Assembly: GCA_946406145.1 (NCBI GenBank)
Contig: CAMJJL010000004.1
Span: 1 to 64,000, forward strand
Direction of reading: 5' to 3'
Source: an uncultured Clostridia bacterium
Lineage (GTDB): Bacteria > Bacillota > Clostridia > Oscillospirales > Acutalibacteraceae
Length of the DNA: 64,000 nucleotides
In this document: positions 51,177 to 59,734 of the stretch, piece by piece
Layout of the letters: every line of letters begins with the position of its first letter
How positions within the stretch are numbered: the stretch's first letter is position 1
Made by a program: the position numbers and the translations under genes
Notes under the pieces: generated by a model
Database searches by the model: none
Told to the model about the DNA's origin: nothing
What the model saw: only the letters and a program-made list of their open reading frames with translations

Positions 51177-51568
51177 TATCAATGTTGATGGAATTTGACG
51201 AAAAACGGTGTGTTTTTCACGATGATCGGGGTGGAGTAGATTTGGCAGGGATGGGGATGGTTTTGCTCCGCATTTGGCTGACATTATTCATTATTCAGTT
51301 TTCAGTCTTCAGTTTTCAGTTCGTATGCAAGTGAGAGATATCGAAAATGTTTCGGCACGGAGCAAGCGTCATCCCCTATGAGAAACGTTACTGCGGATTT
51401 GTTGGGTACGGCATTGATGACGCACCGCGGCAGGGCGTTGGTTTTTGAACCGCATCGGTTGATCGATCAATGCAAAAAGCGGAGCCGGACACGTGTGCTG
51501 TCCACGTATCCGCTCCGTTTTTGCCTTGGAATTGAACTTGTCTTCCCAATATAGGAGAAAAAGGTTGA
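51177..51568. other. intergenic region with repeat fragments and terminator
   Basis: Contains ATTCAG/TTTTCAGT short tandem motifs near 51290-51320 (ATTCAGTTTTCAGTCTTCAG), a copy of the 85-bp repeat family (AGAGATATCGAAAATGTTTCGG) and, near 51475-51524, an imperfect hairpin (AAAAAGCGGAGCCGGA ... ATCCGCTCCGTTTTT) that likely terminates the dockerin gene. No gene is seen. Confidence 0.55.
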
Positions 51569-52945
51569 TTAATACACATTCTTCATATAAAATACGGCGA
51601 TCGGGGTGATGTTGCCGAGTGCGTCCCTTGCCGTGACCGTCAGGGTGAAGTTATCGTTATAGGTCAGGCTCGTCACGGGGAGCTCCACCGAGCTGTCATC
51701 GATATAGCCTGTTGTGATCTGGAAATTCCCCGGCTCGGGGTTGACGTCGTCGAGATAGAATTTGCCGAAATCGCTACCGTAGACCGAGGCGGCGTACACC
51801 GAGCCCTCGATCCGGTATTGATACTGCACCGGCTCAGAGCCGAACGAGGATGACGCCTGCGCGATGATCTTACCGTCAACGTCTTTATTGATTGTCACGT
51901 CCGCGGTAAAGCTGTGAGAATACAGAGGATTACCGATCAAGGCACGCTGGATACGGGTCGCGTCGACCGCGTTCACTGTACCGTTCGCGTCATAATCGGC
52001 GAGGGATGTCAGTCGCGCACCGAAATGATTGCCGTAATGCTCGAACCACCAACTCGATTCATCTAAATCCCTCACGCCGATCAAATAGCGCTGGATCATC
52101 GTGACGTCAATGATCGTCAACTCGCCGTCCTTATCCGCGTCACCGAGCAGATCGACATTGGTTTCGGATTTCGCCCTGTTGATAAACACGTCGTGCAGAT
52201 CAGCATAGCCCCTGCTCCACGCTTCTGTAATGCTGTAATAGGTGTCCTCGGCACAGTCATACACGCCGTAGCCGAAATCAAAGGGATAGCCCTCAGAGGA
52301 ATAAATCACAGCATCGTCAAACACGCCGTAATAAAGTCCTTCTATCGGTATTAACGAACTTGACCTAACCAGTACCCAGTCGTGGGTATCGGCATTGCCG
52401 AATCGGGGATCGGCGTGGTAATAGACCTCCTCATAGGTGCAGCGCTCCTGCCAGCCGGGGAGATAACGTGTGAACGCAACCTCGTAAAGATTCCGCTTGA
52501 TCTGCTGATCGGTCACAGGGATATACTCGGTAGAATCCTCCTGCGGCGGCTCGCAGGGATAGGCGCTGACATAGCCGTCGTACCAGCCCATATCGGTGCT
52601 GTCGCCGCCGTTATTGCCCGATGGGGTGAATTCGACGGTCATCCATCGGCTGTTGCAGCGTGAGATATAGTCGTTGCCCTCGCCCTCGGGGTAGAGCTTG
52701 GTCACCTCATCCAAGTCCTGAGAATAGGCGATCTTGAAGGGTGTGGAGGTGCTCAGGGTGACGTCGCGGATCACCCAATGATCGAATCCGCCGTACAGAC
52801 GGTTGCGCTGACGGATTTGATAGTTATCGCCCTTGAAGACGATATAATAACCGCCGTCGGTCTCGTTGTCATTTGCGGCGCTTGCCGTAACGGCGAAGGC
52901 CGCCAGCAGCACAATAGTCAATAATAATGCAATTACTTTTTTCAT
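51569..52945 (-). CDS. secreted protein with dockerin domain
   Basis: 458 residues. Signal peptide 1-24 (VIALLLTIVLLAAFAVTASA). Residues about 30-260 are a beta-rich region with many aromatic residues and no family I can name. Residues about 275-340 are a dockerin-type module with repeats GDADKDGELTIIDVTMIQRY and DYDANGTVNAVDATRIQRAL, both with well-kept calcium ligands. The C-terminal 115 residues form an Ig-like fold (VDGKIIAQASSSFGSEPVQY). It would bind a cohesin scaffold or the cell surface. AGGAGG site before the ATG. It follows the sigma/anti-sigma pair on the same strand. Confidence 0.82.
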   Translation of the reverse strand: MKKVIALLLTIVLLAAFAVTASAANDNETDGGYYIVFKGDNYQIRQRNRLYGGFDHWVIRDVTLSTSTPFKIAYSQDLDEVTKLYPEGEGNDYISRCNSRWMTVEFTPSGNNGGDSTDMGWYDGYVSAYPCEPPQEDSTEYIPVTDQQIKRNLYEVAFTRYLPGWQERCTYEEVYYHADPRFGNADTHDWVLVRSSSLIPIEGLYYGVFDDAVIYSSEGYPFDFGYGVYDCAEDTYYSITEAWSRGYADLHDVFINRAKSETNVDLLGDADKDGELTIIDVTMIQRYLIGVRDLDESSWWFEHYGNHFGARLTSLADYDANGTVNAVDATRIQRALIGNPLYSHSFTADVTINKDVDGKIIAQASSSFGSEPVQYQYRIEGSVYAASVYGSDFGKFYLDDVNPEPGNFQITTGYIDDSSVELPVTSLTYNDNFTLTVTARDALGNITPIAVFYMKNVY

Positions 52946-53036
52946 GTTATTTCCTCCTTATTTTAGCCTTCCCCTTGAGGGGACGGAAACGTCAACGCAA
53001 TGACAGCTGTTATTTGGATTTATTCTCGGTTGCTTA

Positions 53037-54029
53037 TTAATATATATATTTCCTTTCTCGCGCCAGTTCATTGCCGTTTTGGTCATAAAAGACAAAAACA
53101 TACTTTCCAACGGAGTTGATCAATCCTTCGGGGGTCTCGTAAACCACATCTGTTTGCCCCGATGCGGAGTCGAGGATATACGCGCAGTGAGAACGGTCGT
53201 ACAGATCGGAACTGCCGATCAAGCTGTCATCGCTGTAAACCTTGCAATAAACACCGGTAACACCCACCATTAAGCTCGAATCGAATCGAGCGTAGGCCTC
53301 AACAGGAGCGCCCACCATGATGCCTCCCTCAGTAGGTGGGATAAGCCACGGTTCATCTCCTTCACCCGGCGGATCGGTCGGCTCCGGATCGTTCCACGGC
53401 GGATCAATAGGTTCGGTCGGGAGGACATGCGGCGGAGCATCCGGCTCGGTGGCAGGCTCTGTGATCGGGGTGGGAAAGTCCGATTCCGTTGCCTCGGGTT
53501 GCGGATTGGATGGGGCGCCGGGTGACGATGTCGCACTCGGGACGGTGGACGGATTGCGCCGTGACGGTGATCGCCCTGCGGCTCCGTTACCCTGCTCAGT
53601 CGGCAAGACTGTGGCAGAGGAACCGCCGCGCTCCGACGATGAGGTTCCCGTATCATCGGAAGCATCGGGGAAGAAAAAGTCACGGATGCGCTGTAATACG
53701 GATTTAGACTCGGTCGGTGCGGTGCCGTCCTGCTGATCGGGATCACCGCCGCCCCCTCCCTCGGTCGAAGAAGGGGTGATGATCTTGTGTTGGAAGGGAG
53801 CGACAGTGAGAGGGGTGTTATTGATATTTCCGAAAGAGAAATATATAATCAAGCTCAGCACGCTGACGAGAACCAGACTCGCCGCGGCAATGAACTGTTT
53901 ACGGAACCGTACAAAAGGGATGAGCTTCTCCCTCTTCTTCTCAGGATCAAAAGTGAAGGTCTGCCCAGCGTCGGCTTTACAATAATCTGCCAGCATTTTA
54001 TCCAGGCGTTCATCGCTGATCTTCTTCAT
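53037..54029 (-). CDS. single-pass anti-sigma-like protein with proline-rich outer domain
   Basis: 330 residues. Residues 1-48 are cytoplasmic (EERLDKMLADYCKADAGQ) with no HxxxCxxC zinc motif. A membrane helix (FIAAASLVLVSVLSLIIYFS) spans about 50-70. Then comes a long Pro/Thr/Ser/Gly-rich linker to residue 230, and a C-terminal beta-sandwich-like domain (VEAYARFDSSLMVGVTGVY). The start codon overlaps the sigma gene by 20 bp and its AGGAGG site lies inside that gene. Role: anti-sigma factor with an outer sensing or surface-binding domain; this is inferred from position and topology. Confidence 0.75.
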   Translation of the reverse strand: MKKISDERLDKMLADYCKADAGQTFTFDPEKKREKLIPFVRFRKQFIAAASLVLVSVLSLIIYFSFGNINNTPLTVAPFQHKIITPSSTEGGGGGDPDQQDGTAPTESKSVLQRIRDFFFPDASDDTGTSSSERGGSSATVLPTEQGNGAAGRSPSRRNPSTVPSATSSPGAPSNPQPEATESDFPTPITEPATEPDAPPHVLPTEPIDPPWNDPEPTDPPGEGDEPWLIPPTEGGIMVGAPVEAYARFDSSLMVGVTGVYCKVYSDDSLIGSSDLYDRSHCAYILDSASGQTDVVYETPEGLINSVGKYVFVFYDQNGNELARERKYIY

Positions 54030-54513
54030 CATAAAGCCTCCTTTTCAACAGTTTCTTCGCGGTGTTCAGGCGTGACTTGACCGTGCCCTCGGGGATGCCG
54101 AGCATCTCGGCGATCTCCTGCTGTGTGAACGAGCGAAAATAATATAACACAAGCACCAGACGATGCTTCTTCGGCAAAGCCTGCATCGCCGTATGCAGAT
54201 CGATATACGCGTCGACTTCCTTTTCCTCGGCAGGGATCGAGCGAATAAAGCGCTCCTTTTCCTCCTGCGTGGCGAACACCGCTTTTGACGAATTGTATTT
54301 GAGCTTCTTCGAGTTCTTGTACAGATTCGCACAGATGGTGAACAGCCAGCTCTCAAAGCTGTATGAGGGACGGTACTGATCGATCCTGTCGAATGCACGC
54401 GCCCATGTATCTTGAAACAGATCCTCCGCGTCATGGATATTGCCGCAGAGCTTCATGCAAAAGCGCGTCAGCTGCGGCGAATACTCCGCCACATAGCGCT
54501 CAAAATCGGTCAA
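54010..54513 (-). CDS. ECF-type RNA polymerase sigma factor
   Basis: 167 residues. Region 2: FERYVAEYSPQLTRFCMKLC and GNIHDAEDLFQDTWARAFDR with SFESWLFTICANLYKN; region 4: LPKKHRLVLVLYYFRSFTQQ followed by IAEMLGIPEGTVKSRL. TTG start after a G-rich ribosome site (GGGGGTGAGG). It directs RNA polymerase to its own promoters when released by the membrane protein encoded next. The dockerin gene downstream may belong to its regulon. Confidence 0.9.
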   Translation of the reverse strand: MTDFERYVAEYSPQLTRFCMKLCGNIHDAEDLFQDTWARAFDRIDQYRPSYSFESWLFTICANLYKNSKKLKYNSSKAVFATQEEKERFIRSIPAEEKEVDAYIDLHTAMQALPKKHRLVLVLYYFRSFTQQEIAEMLGIPEGTVKSRLNTAKKLLKRRLYDEEDQR

Positions 54514-54687
54514 GTCCTCACCCCCCTGCTTGACCCTTACGAAAGCCTTTCAACCTGTATACAATTCAGCGGTCGAAAAGGTTCACTTTTTTCAGTCGGG
54601 ATTGCTGCGTCTACGGATAAACCGCCTGCTCGCAATAACAATGTAATTGAATAGAAAAACAGCCCTAGCGTTAAGGGCTGTCGATGG

Positions 54688-55341
54688 TTATTGGATTTTT
54701 CTGCCGGAAGCAAGCTCAAAATGGTATTTGACGATGCCAAGGTCGAGCCTGACAAACGGACCGTTGGCGCTGACGCTGACGGACGGTGTGTCGCCGTCGA
54801 GGGTGAAGGTGAACTTTTGCTGATTCACCGCGGTGGGCGCGAGCAAGGCGGCTTCGACCCCCTCTTTGAACCAGTCCGGCATATCCTGTACATCGGTCAC
54901 ATCCGCAACGCTTTTGGAGCGGCGCGGACGGCCTTGATCGACGCCGTAGCCGACAGCGATCGTGAGCACGAGCTTTTCATCCTCCGCGATATCGGCAGTG
55001 ACCTGTTTGCGCTTGAAGATGCCTGCCCAGCAGGTGTTCAGCCCCAACTGCTGCGCATACAGCACGAGCTGCTCACCAACATAGCCGCAGCGCTCGTCGA
55101 GCGTATCACTGCGCTTGCCGATCATTGCGATAAAGGCAGGCACATTGCTCCAACCCGTGAGCTTGGACGCCAGTCCGCCGAATACCGCGCCGGCAGGCTC
55201 GATATACTGCATGTGCAGATCGTATGCTTGATTGAGCTGTGCGATACGTTCTTTGAGCAAGGTCGCCGTATCGGGGTCGATGGGTTTCTTTTGGTAAGCG
55301 CGTACCGAGTGACGCGCGCGGAGAGCTTGCAGTTCTGTCAT
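54688..55341 (-). CDS. nitroreductase family protein
   Basis: 217 residues from the ATG at 55341 (GAGGTG site 7 nt upstream). FMN-binding start LRARHSVRAYQKKPIDP, NTCWAGIFKRKQV in the middle, and APTAVNQQKFTF near the C-terminus, which corresponds to the usual early APS/TxxNxQ motif but lies late, as in the large TM1586-like group. Not closely related to the nitroreductase at 35183. Confidence 0.8.
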   Translation of the reverse strand: MTELQALRARHSVRAYQKKPIDPDTATLLKERIAQLNQAYDLHMQYIEPAGAVFGGLASKLTGWSNVPAFIAMIGKRSDTLDERCGYVGEQLVLYAQQLGLNTCWAGIFKRKQVTADIAEDEKLVLTIAVGYGVDQGRPRRSKSVADVTDVQDMPDWFKEGVEAALLAPTAVNQQKFTFTLDGDTPSVSVSANGPFVRLDLGIVKYHFELASGRKIQ

Positions 55342-55379
55342 AATAGCACCTCTGTTTGATATTTGTGATTGATTTTGCG

Positions 55380-55490
55380 CGTCGGACAGGAATGTCAAAT
55401 GAATTCGGAAAGCGTTGGGTATGCTTCGCGTTTGGGCGTCATGGTACGGACATGTTTCGGGAGGAGCCCCACTCCTACCGGCCTGTATTC
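55380..55490. repeat. copy of the 85-bp palindromic repeat family
   Basis: GGAAAGCGTTGGGTATGC ... ACGGACATGTTTCGGGAGG ... CACTCCTACC. It shares TTTCGGGAGGAG with the modules at 46940-47150. The hairpin AAAAAATCGCCC / GGGCGA near 55500-55526 follows and may terminate the 55563 gene. Confidence 0.5.
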
Positions 55491-55562
55491 CCTATAACGT
55501 AAAAAATCGCCCTCGTTACGGGCGATCTTCTACATTCTGTACGGTCGTTTAAAATCAAACGA

Positions 55563-56018
55563 CTAAAAGCCTACGATGGGTGAAAACCCGAGCTGTGTCA
55601 GGATCTTTGCTTCTTTCAGCATCTGGTCGTCTTTGGCGAGCTTGTCGGTATAATACTGACCCAGCAAATTCAGCACGCCGTGTACCGCAGCGTAAACGAT
55701 ACCCATCTCGAACGGGCGGTTATACACTTTTGTTAATTCAATAACCCTCTCCACCGAAATGTAAAGCGTACCCAAACATTCTTCCTGATCGCTCGGATCG
55801 GCGATCACCTCGGGAGCCTCAATCGTGCTGACGCGTTTCGATTTAAACTTGTTCAGCATTTCGTTATCTACGAAATCCACATAAATATCGGTACGGCTGT
55901 CAAACTGTTCATACTCCAATGTCGCATGACAGCTGCGGCGCACCAACATACGTGTTCCAGAAGGGATCTTAATTGTAGTTTGAGGATTATTGATGATAAC
56001 CTTTAGATTACTTGCCAT
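55563..56018 (-). CDS. YbeY-like protein with degenerate active site
   Basis: 151 residues; the ATG at 56018 is preferred because GGGGTG lies 7 nt before it. The order of elements is like endoribonuclease YbeY: TDIYVDFVDNEMLNKFKSK (normally LNxxYRxKDxPTDVLSFP), LGTLYISVERVIELTKVYN and VYAAVHGVLNLLGQYYTDK. In true YbeY the last one is HGxLHLxGYDH; here only the first His is kept, the second is Asn and the third is Tyr, so zinc binding looks lost. The PTDVLSFP motif is absent too. It is probably a non-catalytic paralogue. Confidence 0.65.
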   Translation of the reverse strand: MASNLKVIINNPQTTIKIPSGTRMLVRRSCHATLEYEQFDSRTDIYVDFVDNEMLNKFKSKRVSTIEAPEVIADPSDQEECLGTLYISVERVIELTKVYNRPFEMGIVYAAVHGVLNLLGQYYTDKLAKDDQMLKEAKILTQLGFSPIVGF

Positions 56019-56033
56019 GTTATCACACCCCAT

Positions 56034-56380
56034 CTATGGTATTGACAGGATTATAACATACTGAGGTGAATTTGTCCACAATAAACAAAACAAAATGGAA
56101 ACTTTGGCAAAAAGCGACATAAATCTTAAAGGTTTTTAGTGATTTTCACTGTCGAAAAACTGCGGTTTTCCTGCATTTCAAGCCATTTTTGAGCAAAGTA
56201 GACAGAATTTTTGATGAATAAACAACGCCGGTTTTCGAATGAATATGTACAATGATCGAATAGCAATGACAAAAAATATCATCTAATGGAAACCAACAAA
56301 AAGCCGACAGTCAAAATCATGACTGTCGGTCATATTTTATCATCGCGGCATCATCCGATAACAGTATGTCTATTCCCGGA
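56034..56380. other. intergenic region with the degV terminator
   Basis: AT-rich, no gene seen. Stem CCGACAGTC / GACTGTCGG (56304-56312 and 56321-56329), with CTTTTTG after it on the minus strand, is the terminator of the DegV gene. Confidence 0.6.
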
Positions 56381-57238
56381 TCATTTGAGCATGAAGAAGA
56401 GCGAAAAGGTGCCCGGTCCGCAGTGGGAGGTGATAACGCAGCCCGCGGTGGATACGATGATCTCGTCGCATTGAATCAGCTTCTTGAGCTCCTTTTTGTA
56501 GCCCTTGATCTCCTTTTCGGTGAGATCACAGGTGGTGTGCAGGACGATGCGGCTCGTGTCGATTTGATCGCCGAACTCGGCGATACGATCCTTCATGTAT
56601 TTGACGCGGCAAACCTCATCCTTGCCGCGATATTTCTTCGCTACGCTCATAGCGCCGTCCTTGACGACGATCGAGGGCTTGATATTCAGCAGGTTCGCGC
56701 CCAGCAGAGAAATACTCGAGCATCTGCCGCCCTTGTGCAGGAATTCGAGCTGGCTGAGCAAAAAGCCGCCGATGTTCTTCTCGGTCATATCACCGAGCGT
56801 CTCGGCAATATGCTTGGCGGAAATGCCCATGTCCCTGAGCTCGCAGGCACGCAGACAGAGCAGCATCATGCCGACGGACAGACAACGGCTGTCGACGACA
56901 TAGATCTCCTGATCGAATTCGCCCGAGGCGATCACGGCGTTCTGGTAGGTAGACGACATATCGGCACAAAAGGCGATATGGACGATTTGGGTATATCCCT
57001 CATTCAAGATACCCTCAAAGAATTGACGGTACTCCTCGGGAGTAACCGCGGAGGTGGAGGGCAGCTGCTCACGCTCATCATAACGCTTGAGGATATACTC
57101 GGGCGTGATGTCTACGCCGTCGGTGAAGTCCTCGTCATCATACAAAACGTGGAGCGGCGCAACGCGGATATTGTATTTTTCAGCGATATCGGCAGGGATA
57201 TCGGCGGTACTGTCGGTGGTAATGATCACTTTGTTCAT
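56381..57238 (-). CDS. DegV family protein (fatty-acid-binding)
   Basis: 285 residues, two-domain DegV/FakB fold. TTDSTADIPADIAEKYNI at the start, SAVTPEEYRQFFEGIL, the HIAFCADMSSTYQNAVIAS loop that binds the fatty-acid carboxylate, and LEFLHKGGRCSSISLLGANL. It would bind a fatty acid for FakA-type kinases, a step in host fatty-acid use. Monocistronic. Confidence 0.9.
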   Translation of the reverse strand: MNKVIITTDSTADIPADIAEKYNIRVAPLHVLYDDEDFTDGVDITPEYILKRYDEREQLPSTSAVTPEEYRQFFEGILNEGYTQIVHIAFCADMSSTYQNAVIASGEFDQEIYVVDSRCLSVGMMLLCLRACELRDMGISAKHIAETLGDMTEKNIGGFLLSQLEFLHKGGRCSSISLLGANLLNIKPSIVVKDGAMSVAKKYRGKDEVCRVKYMKDRIAEFGDQIDTSRIVLHTTCDLTEKEIKGYKKELKKLIQCDEIIVSTAGCVITSHCGPGTFSLFFMLK

Positions 57239-57380
57239 CTTGCTACACCTTTCGTCTGCAATTAGATTGTAGAAATTTTAACATTTAGGTGAACTAATGT
57301 CAAGCGAATGAGAACGCATTGTTGCACAAAGATTAACGGTCGATCGATTCGTTAACTATGGAATGATGACAGTTTGTTTG

Positions 57381-57461
57381 TTACTCGCTTTGCTCGAGCA
57401 ATTGATGCAATCCCTCAGCTTCGCTTTGCTCAGCAGCTCCCTTTACCAAAGGGAGCCTGTC
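57381..57461. repeat. copy of a dispersed palindromic repeat
   Basis: TACTCGCTTTGCTCGAGC ... AATCCCTCAG ... GCTCCCTTTACCAAAGGG. The same elements occur in the right arm of the repeat at 59098-59305. A GGGGCG / CGCCCC hairpin (57471-57495) follows, between the repeat and the symporter stop; it may terminate that gene. Confidence 0.7.
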
Positions 57462-57505
57462 ATATCATAAGGGGCGGTCCGTGTGGAACGCCCCTTATGA
57501 TACTT

Positions 57506-59041
57506 TTATTTCATTTCCTGATCGTCGCCGCTGATATCCTGCTTGAACTCCTCGTTCAGCTCGGGATAAGCGGAGAGCATGGGCTCGATCTTTGCGCCCT
57601 TTTTGCGGTCGAAATAATTCTTGGTGATCTTGGCGACCAGACCCGATAACGCCACCAGACAGATCAGGTTTGGCAGCGCCATCAAGCCATTGCAGGTGTC
57701 GCTGATGTCCCAGACGACCTGACTGTGGATGGTCGCCGATACCGCGATCAGCAGGACATAGAGCACCTTGAACACGGTGACGGGATACTTGCGGTTCTCC
57801 TCCTTCATAAAGCCGAAGAAGAACTCGACCGCCTTCTCGCCGTAGTACGACCACGCGATGATGGTGGTGAACGCGAACAGCGGCAGGATGATGGAGAAGG
57901 TCGCCGTGCCAAACGCGCCGAAGTTATCGGAGAACATCGACATGGACATGAACGAATCAAGGCCGTTCTGCGTCAGATCGAGCGCGTCAAAATAGTGCGC
58001 GTCGAAGGTGGTCAGGAACATCAAGGCGGTCAGGGTGCAGATGATGAAGGTGTCGAAGAAGATCTCGAACACGCCCCACAGACCCTGCTTGACGGGCTCA
58101 CGGGTCTCGGACGCGGAGTGCGCGATGACTGAGGAACCTAAGCCGGCTTCGTTACTGAATACGCCGCGCGCCATACCCTTCTTGATAACGGTGGCAAAGG
58201 TGAAGCCCAAAATGCCGCCTCCGACAGCGTTGAAATTGAACGCCTTCGTGAAGATCATGGAAAACGCCTCGGGGATGCGGTAGTAGTGGGTGCAGATCGC
58301 GATCAGCGCCAGCACGATGAACAGCAGTGACATGAACGGCACCAGCATGGACGCGACCTTGCCGATACGCTTGATGCCGCCGATGATGATGATCGCGGCG
58401 ATCGCGGCGACGACGATGCCGACGATCAGCTTGACTATCTCGGCATTCTCGGCGCCTGTCATTCGCGTGTACGCCTCCGACAAAGAGCCGGAGATCTTGT
58501 TGGTCTGCACGCCGCTCATACCGATGGCGGCAAGGATACAGAAGATCGAGGCGAGATACGCGAGCCACTTCCATTTCAAGCCATATGCGATGTAATAGAA
58601 CGCGCCGCCTGCGAGGTTGCCCTTGCTGTCCTTTTTACGGAAGTACAGACCGAGCACGTTCTCCGAATAGTTGGTGACCATGCCGAAGAAGGCGGAGATC
58701 CACATCCACAGTACGGCGCCGGGTCCGCCCGAAAGGATTGCAGCGACAACGCCGATAATATTGCCGGTGCCGACTGTGCCGGAGATCGCGGTGGAAAACG
58801 CCTCGAACTGGGAGATCGAATTCACCCTGCCGTCAGCCTGCTTTTTCTTGCCGAGGCTCTTGATGGTCGGGACGATGGTGGTGTTGAGCGATTCGCCGAA
58901 CTTGCGCACCTGTAAGCCTTTGGTACGGATGGTGAGCAAGAGACCGGTACCCAGAATCAGGATGATGGTCGGCCAGCCCCAAACGTAGCCGTTGATCACG
59001 CTGTTGGCTTTTTCAACTGTGCTGAGAAAACTTTCCCACAT
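57506..59041 (-). CDS. alanine/glycine:cation symporter (AGCS family)
   Basis: 511 residues with about ten membrane helices. TIILILGTGLLLTIRTKGLQ, the family motif QFEAFSTAISGTVGTGNIIG, GGPGAVLWMWISAFFGM and FSNEAGLGSSVIAHS match AGCS transporters. It imports glycine or alanine with sodium or protons. A single-aptamer glycine riboswitch 340 bp upstream shows glycine as a likely substrate. The leader between riboswitch and gene carries a 208-bp repeat. Confidence 0.92.
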   Translation of the reverse strand: MWESFLSTVEKANSVINGYVWGWPTIILILGTGLLLTIRTKGLQVRKFGESLNTTIVPTIKSLGKKKQADGRVNSISQFEAFSTAISGTVGTGNIIGVVAAILSGGPGAVLWMWISAFFGMVTNYSENVLGLYFRKKDSKGNLAGGAFYYIAYGLKWKWLAYLASIFCILAAIGMSGVQTNKISGSLSEAYTRMTGAENAEIVKLIVGIVVAAIAAIIIIGGIKRIGKVASMLVPFMSLLFIVLALIAICTHYYRIPEAFSMIFTKAFNFNAVGGGILGFTFATVIKKGMARGVFSNEAGLGSSVIAHSASETREPVKQGLWGVFEIFFDTFIICTLTALMFLTTFDAHYFDALDLTQNGLDSFMSMSMFSDNFGAFGTATFSIILPLFAFTTIIAWSYYGEKAVEFFFGFMKEENRKYPVTVFKVLYVLLIAVSATIHSQVVWDISDTCNGLMALPNLICLVALSGLVAKITKNYFDRKKGAKIEPMLSAYPELNEEFKQDISGDDQEMK

Positions 59042-59097
59042 TTTATTATTTCCTCCTCAGTAATACAGATAGAATTGTGAATTATATGGCGGTTTAT

Positions 59098-59305
59098 CAG
59101 CCTCCCTTTGGTAAAGGGAGGTGGGCTTGCCCAAAGGCAAGCTCGGAGGGATTGTACGAATTGACCGACCGAAGGGAGATACTCTGTTTTTATACTTTGC
59201 TGTAACATCAAGATAATAATATTGAGATACTCGCTTCACTCGAGCAATTATGCAATCCCTCAGTCGACATACGTCGACAGCTCCCTTTACCAAAGGGAGC
59301 CTTGG
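59098..59305. repeat. palindromic repeat element in the symporter leader
   Basis: About 208 bp. Left end: CCTCCCTTTGGTAAAGGGAG; right end, on the other strand, reads CTCCCTTTGGTAAAGGGAGC. Each end is itself a hairpin (CTCCCTTT/AAAGGGAG). Inner palindromes (GGCTTGCCCAAAGGCAAGC, GTCGACATACGTCGAC) are also present. The right arm is shared with 57381-57461. It codes for nothing. It lies between the riboswitch terminator and the symporter start codon. Confidence 0.75.
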
Positions 59306-59324
59306 AAACACTCTTTTATCCAAC

Positions 59325-59356
59325 AAAAAAACGGATCACAGCCGAAGCCGTGACCC
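59325..59356 (-). terminator. riboswitch-controlled terminator
   Basis: Minus strand stem GGGTCACGGC / GCTGTGATCC with a TTCG loop, then a run of seven T. It lies right after the glycine aptamer and is the likely expression platform. Confidence 0.8.
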
Positions 59357-59378
59357 GCGCGAAAAACGTTGTCAAAAA

Positions 59379-59472
59379 GCTCCGTCCTTTTGCCTGAGAG
59401 ATTGACGCGCAAAACTGCGCGCTTGCCCCTTCGGCACCCGATCGATCGGGATTCTCCGGAGTGCCGTCCCCA
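59379..59472 (-). promoter_or_regulatory. glycine riboswitch (single aptamer)
   Basis: On the minus strand the sequence contains GGACGGCACTCCGGAGA, then GGTGCCGAAGGGGCAA and CTCTCAGGCAAAAGGAC: these are the conserved parts of the gcvT glycine aptamer. Only one aptamer is seen. A promoter-like TATAAT lies upstream at 59486-59491 (minus strand) with a weak CTGAAA -35 box. Glycine binding should affect the terminator at 59325 and so the AGCS gene. Confidence 0.88.
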
Positions 59473-59734
59473 CGCAGTCAAGCCCATTATACTATATGTA
59501 AACAGGCTTTTCAGCATGATTCTGCCGGCACTTTTTCTTTTTTCGAATTATATTATAGCACTATCCCGACAAAATGCAATAGGTTTTTGTTGACTTTGGC
59601 AAATATTTGGCGGATAATTAACCCAATGTGAGATCATCAATTTGATCGGTTGAAATTGCCACAGGACTAAACACGCGTGTTTGCCCTTCGCAATGACTGT
59701 TTTGAATAGCAAGGAAACGATAGGAGATCGAGCC

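Noticed and set aside
56366..57265. 299-codon plus-strand frame
   Set aside because: Antisense to DegV, no domain.
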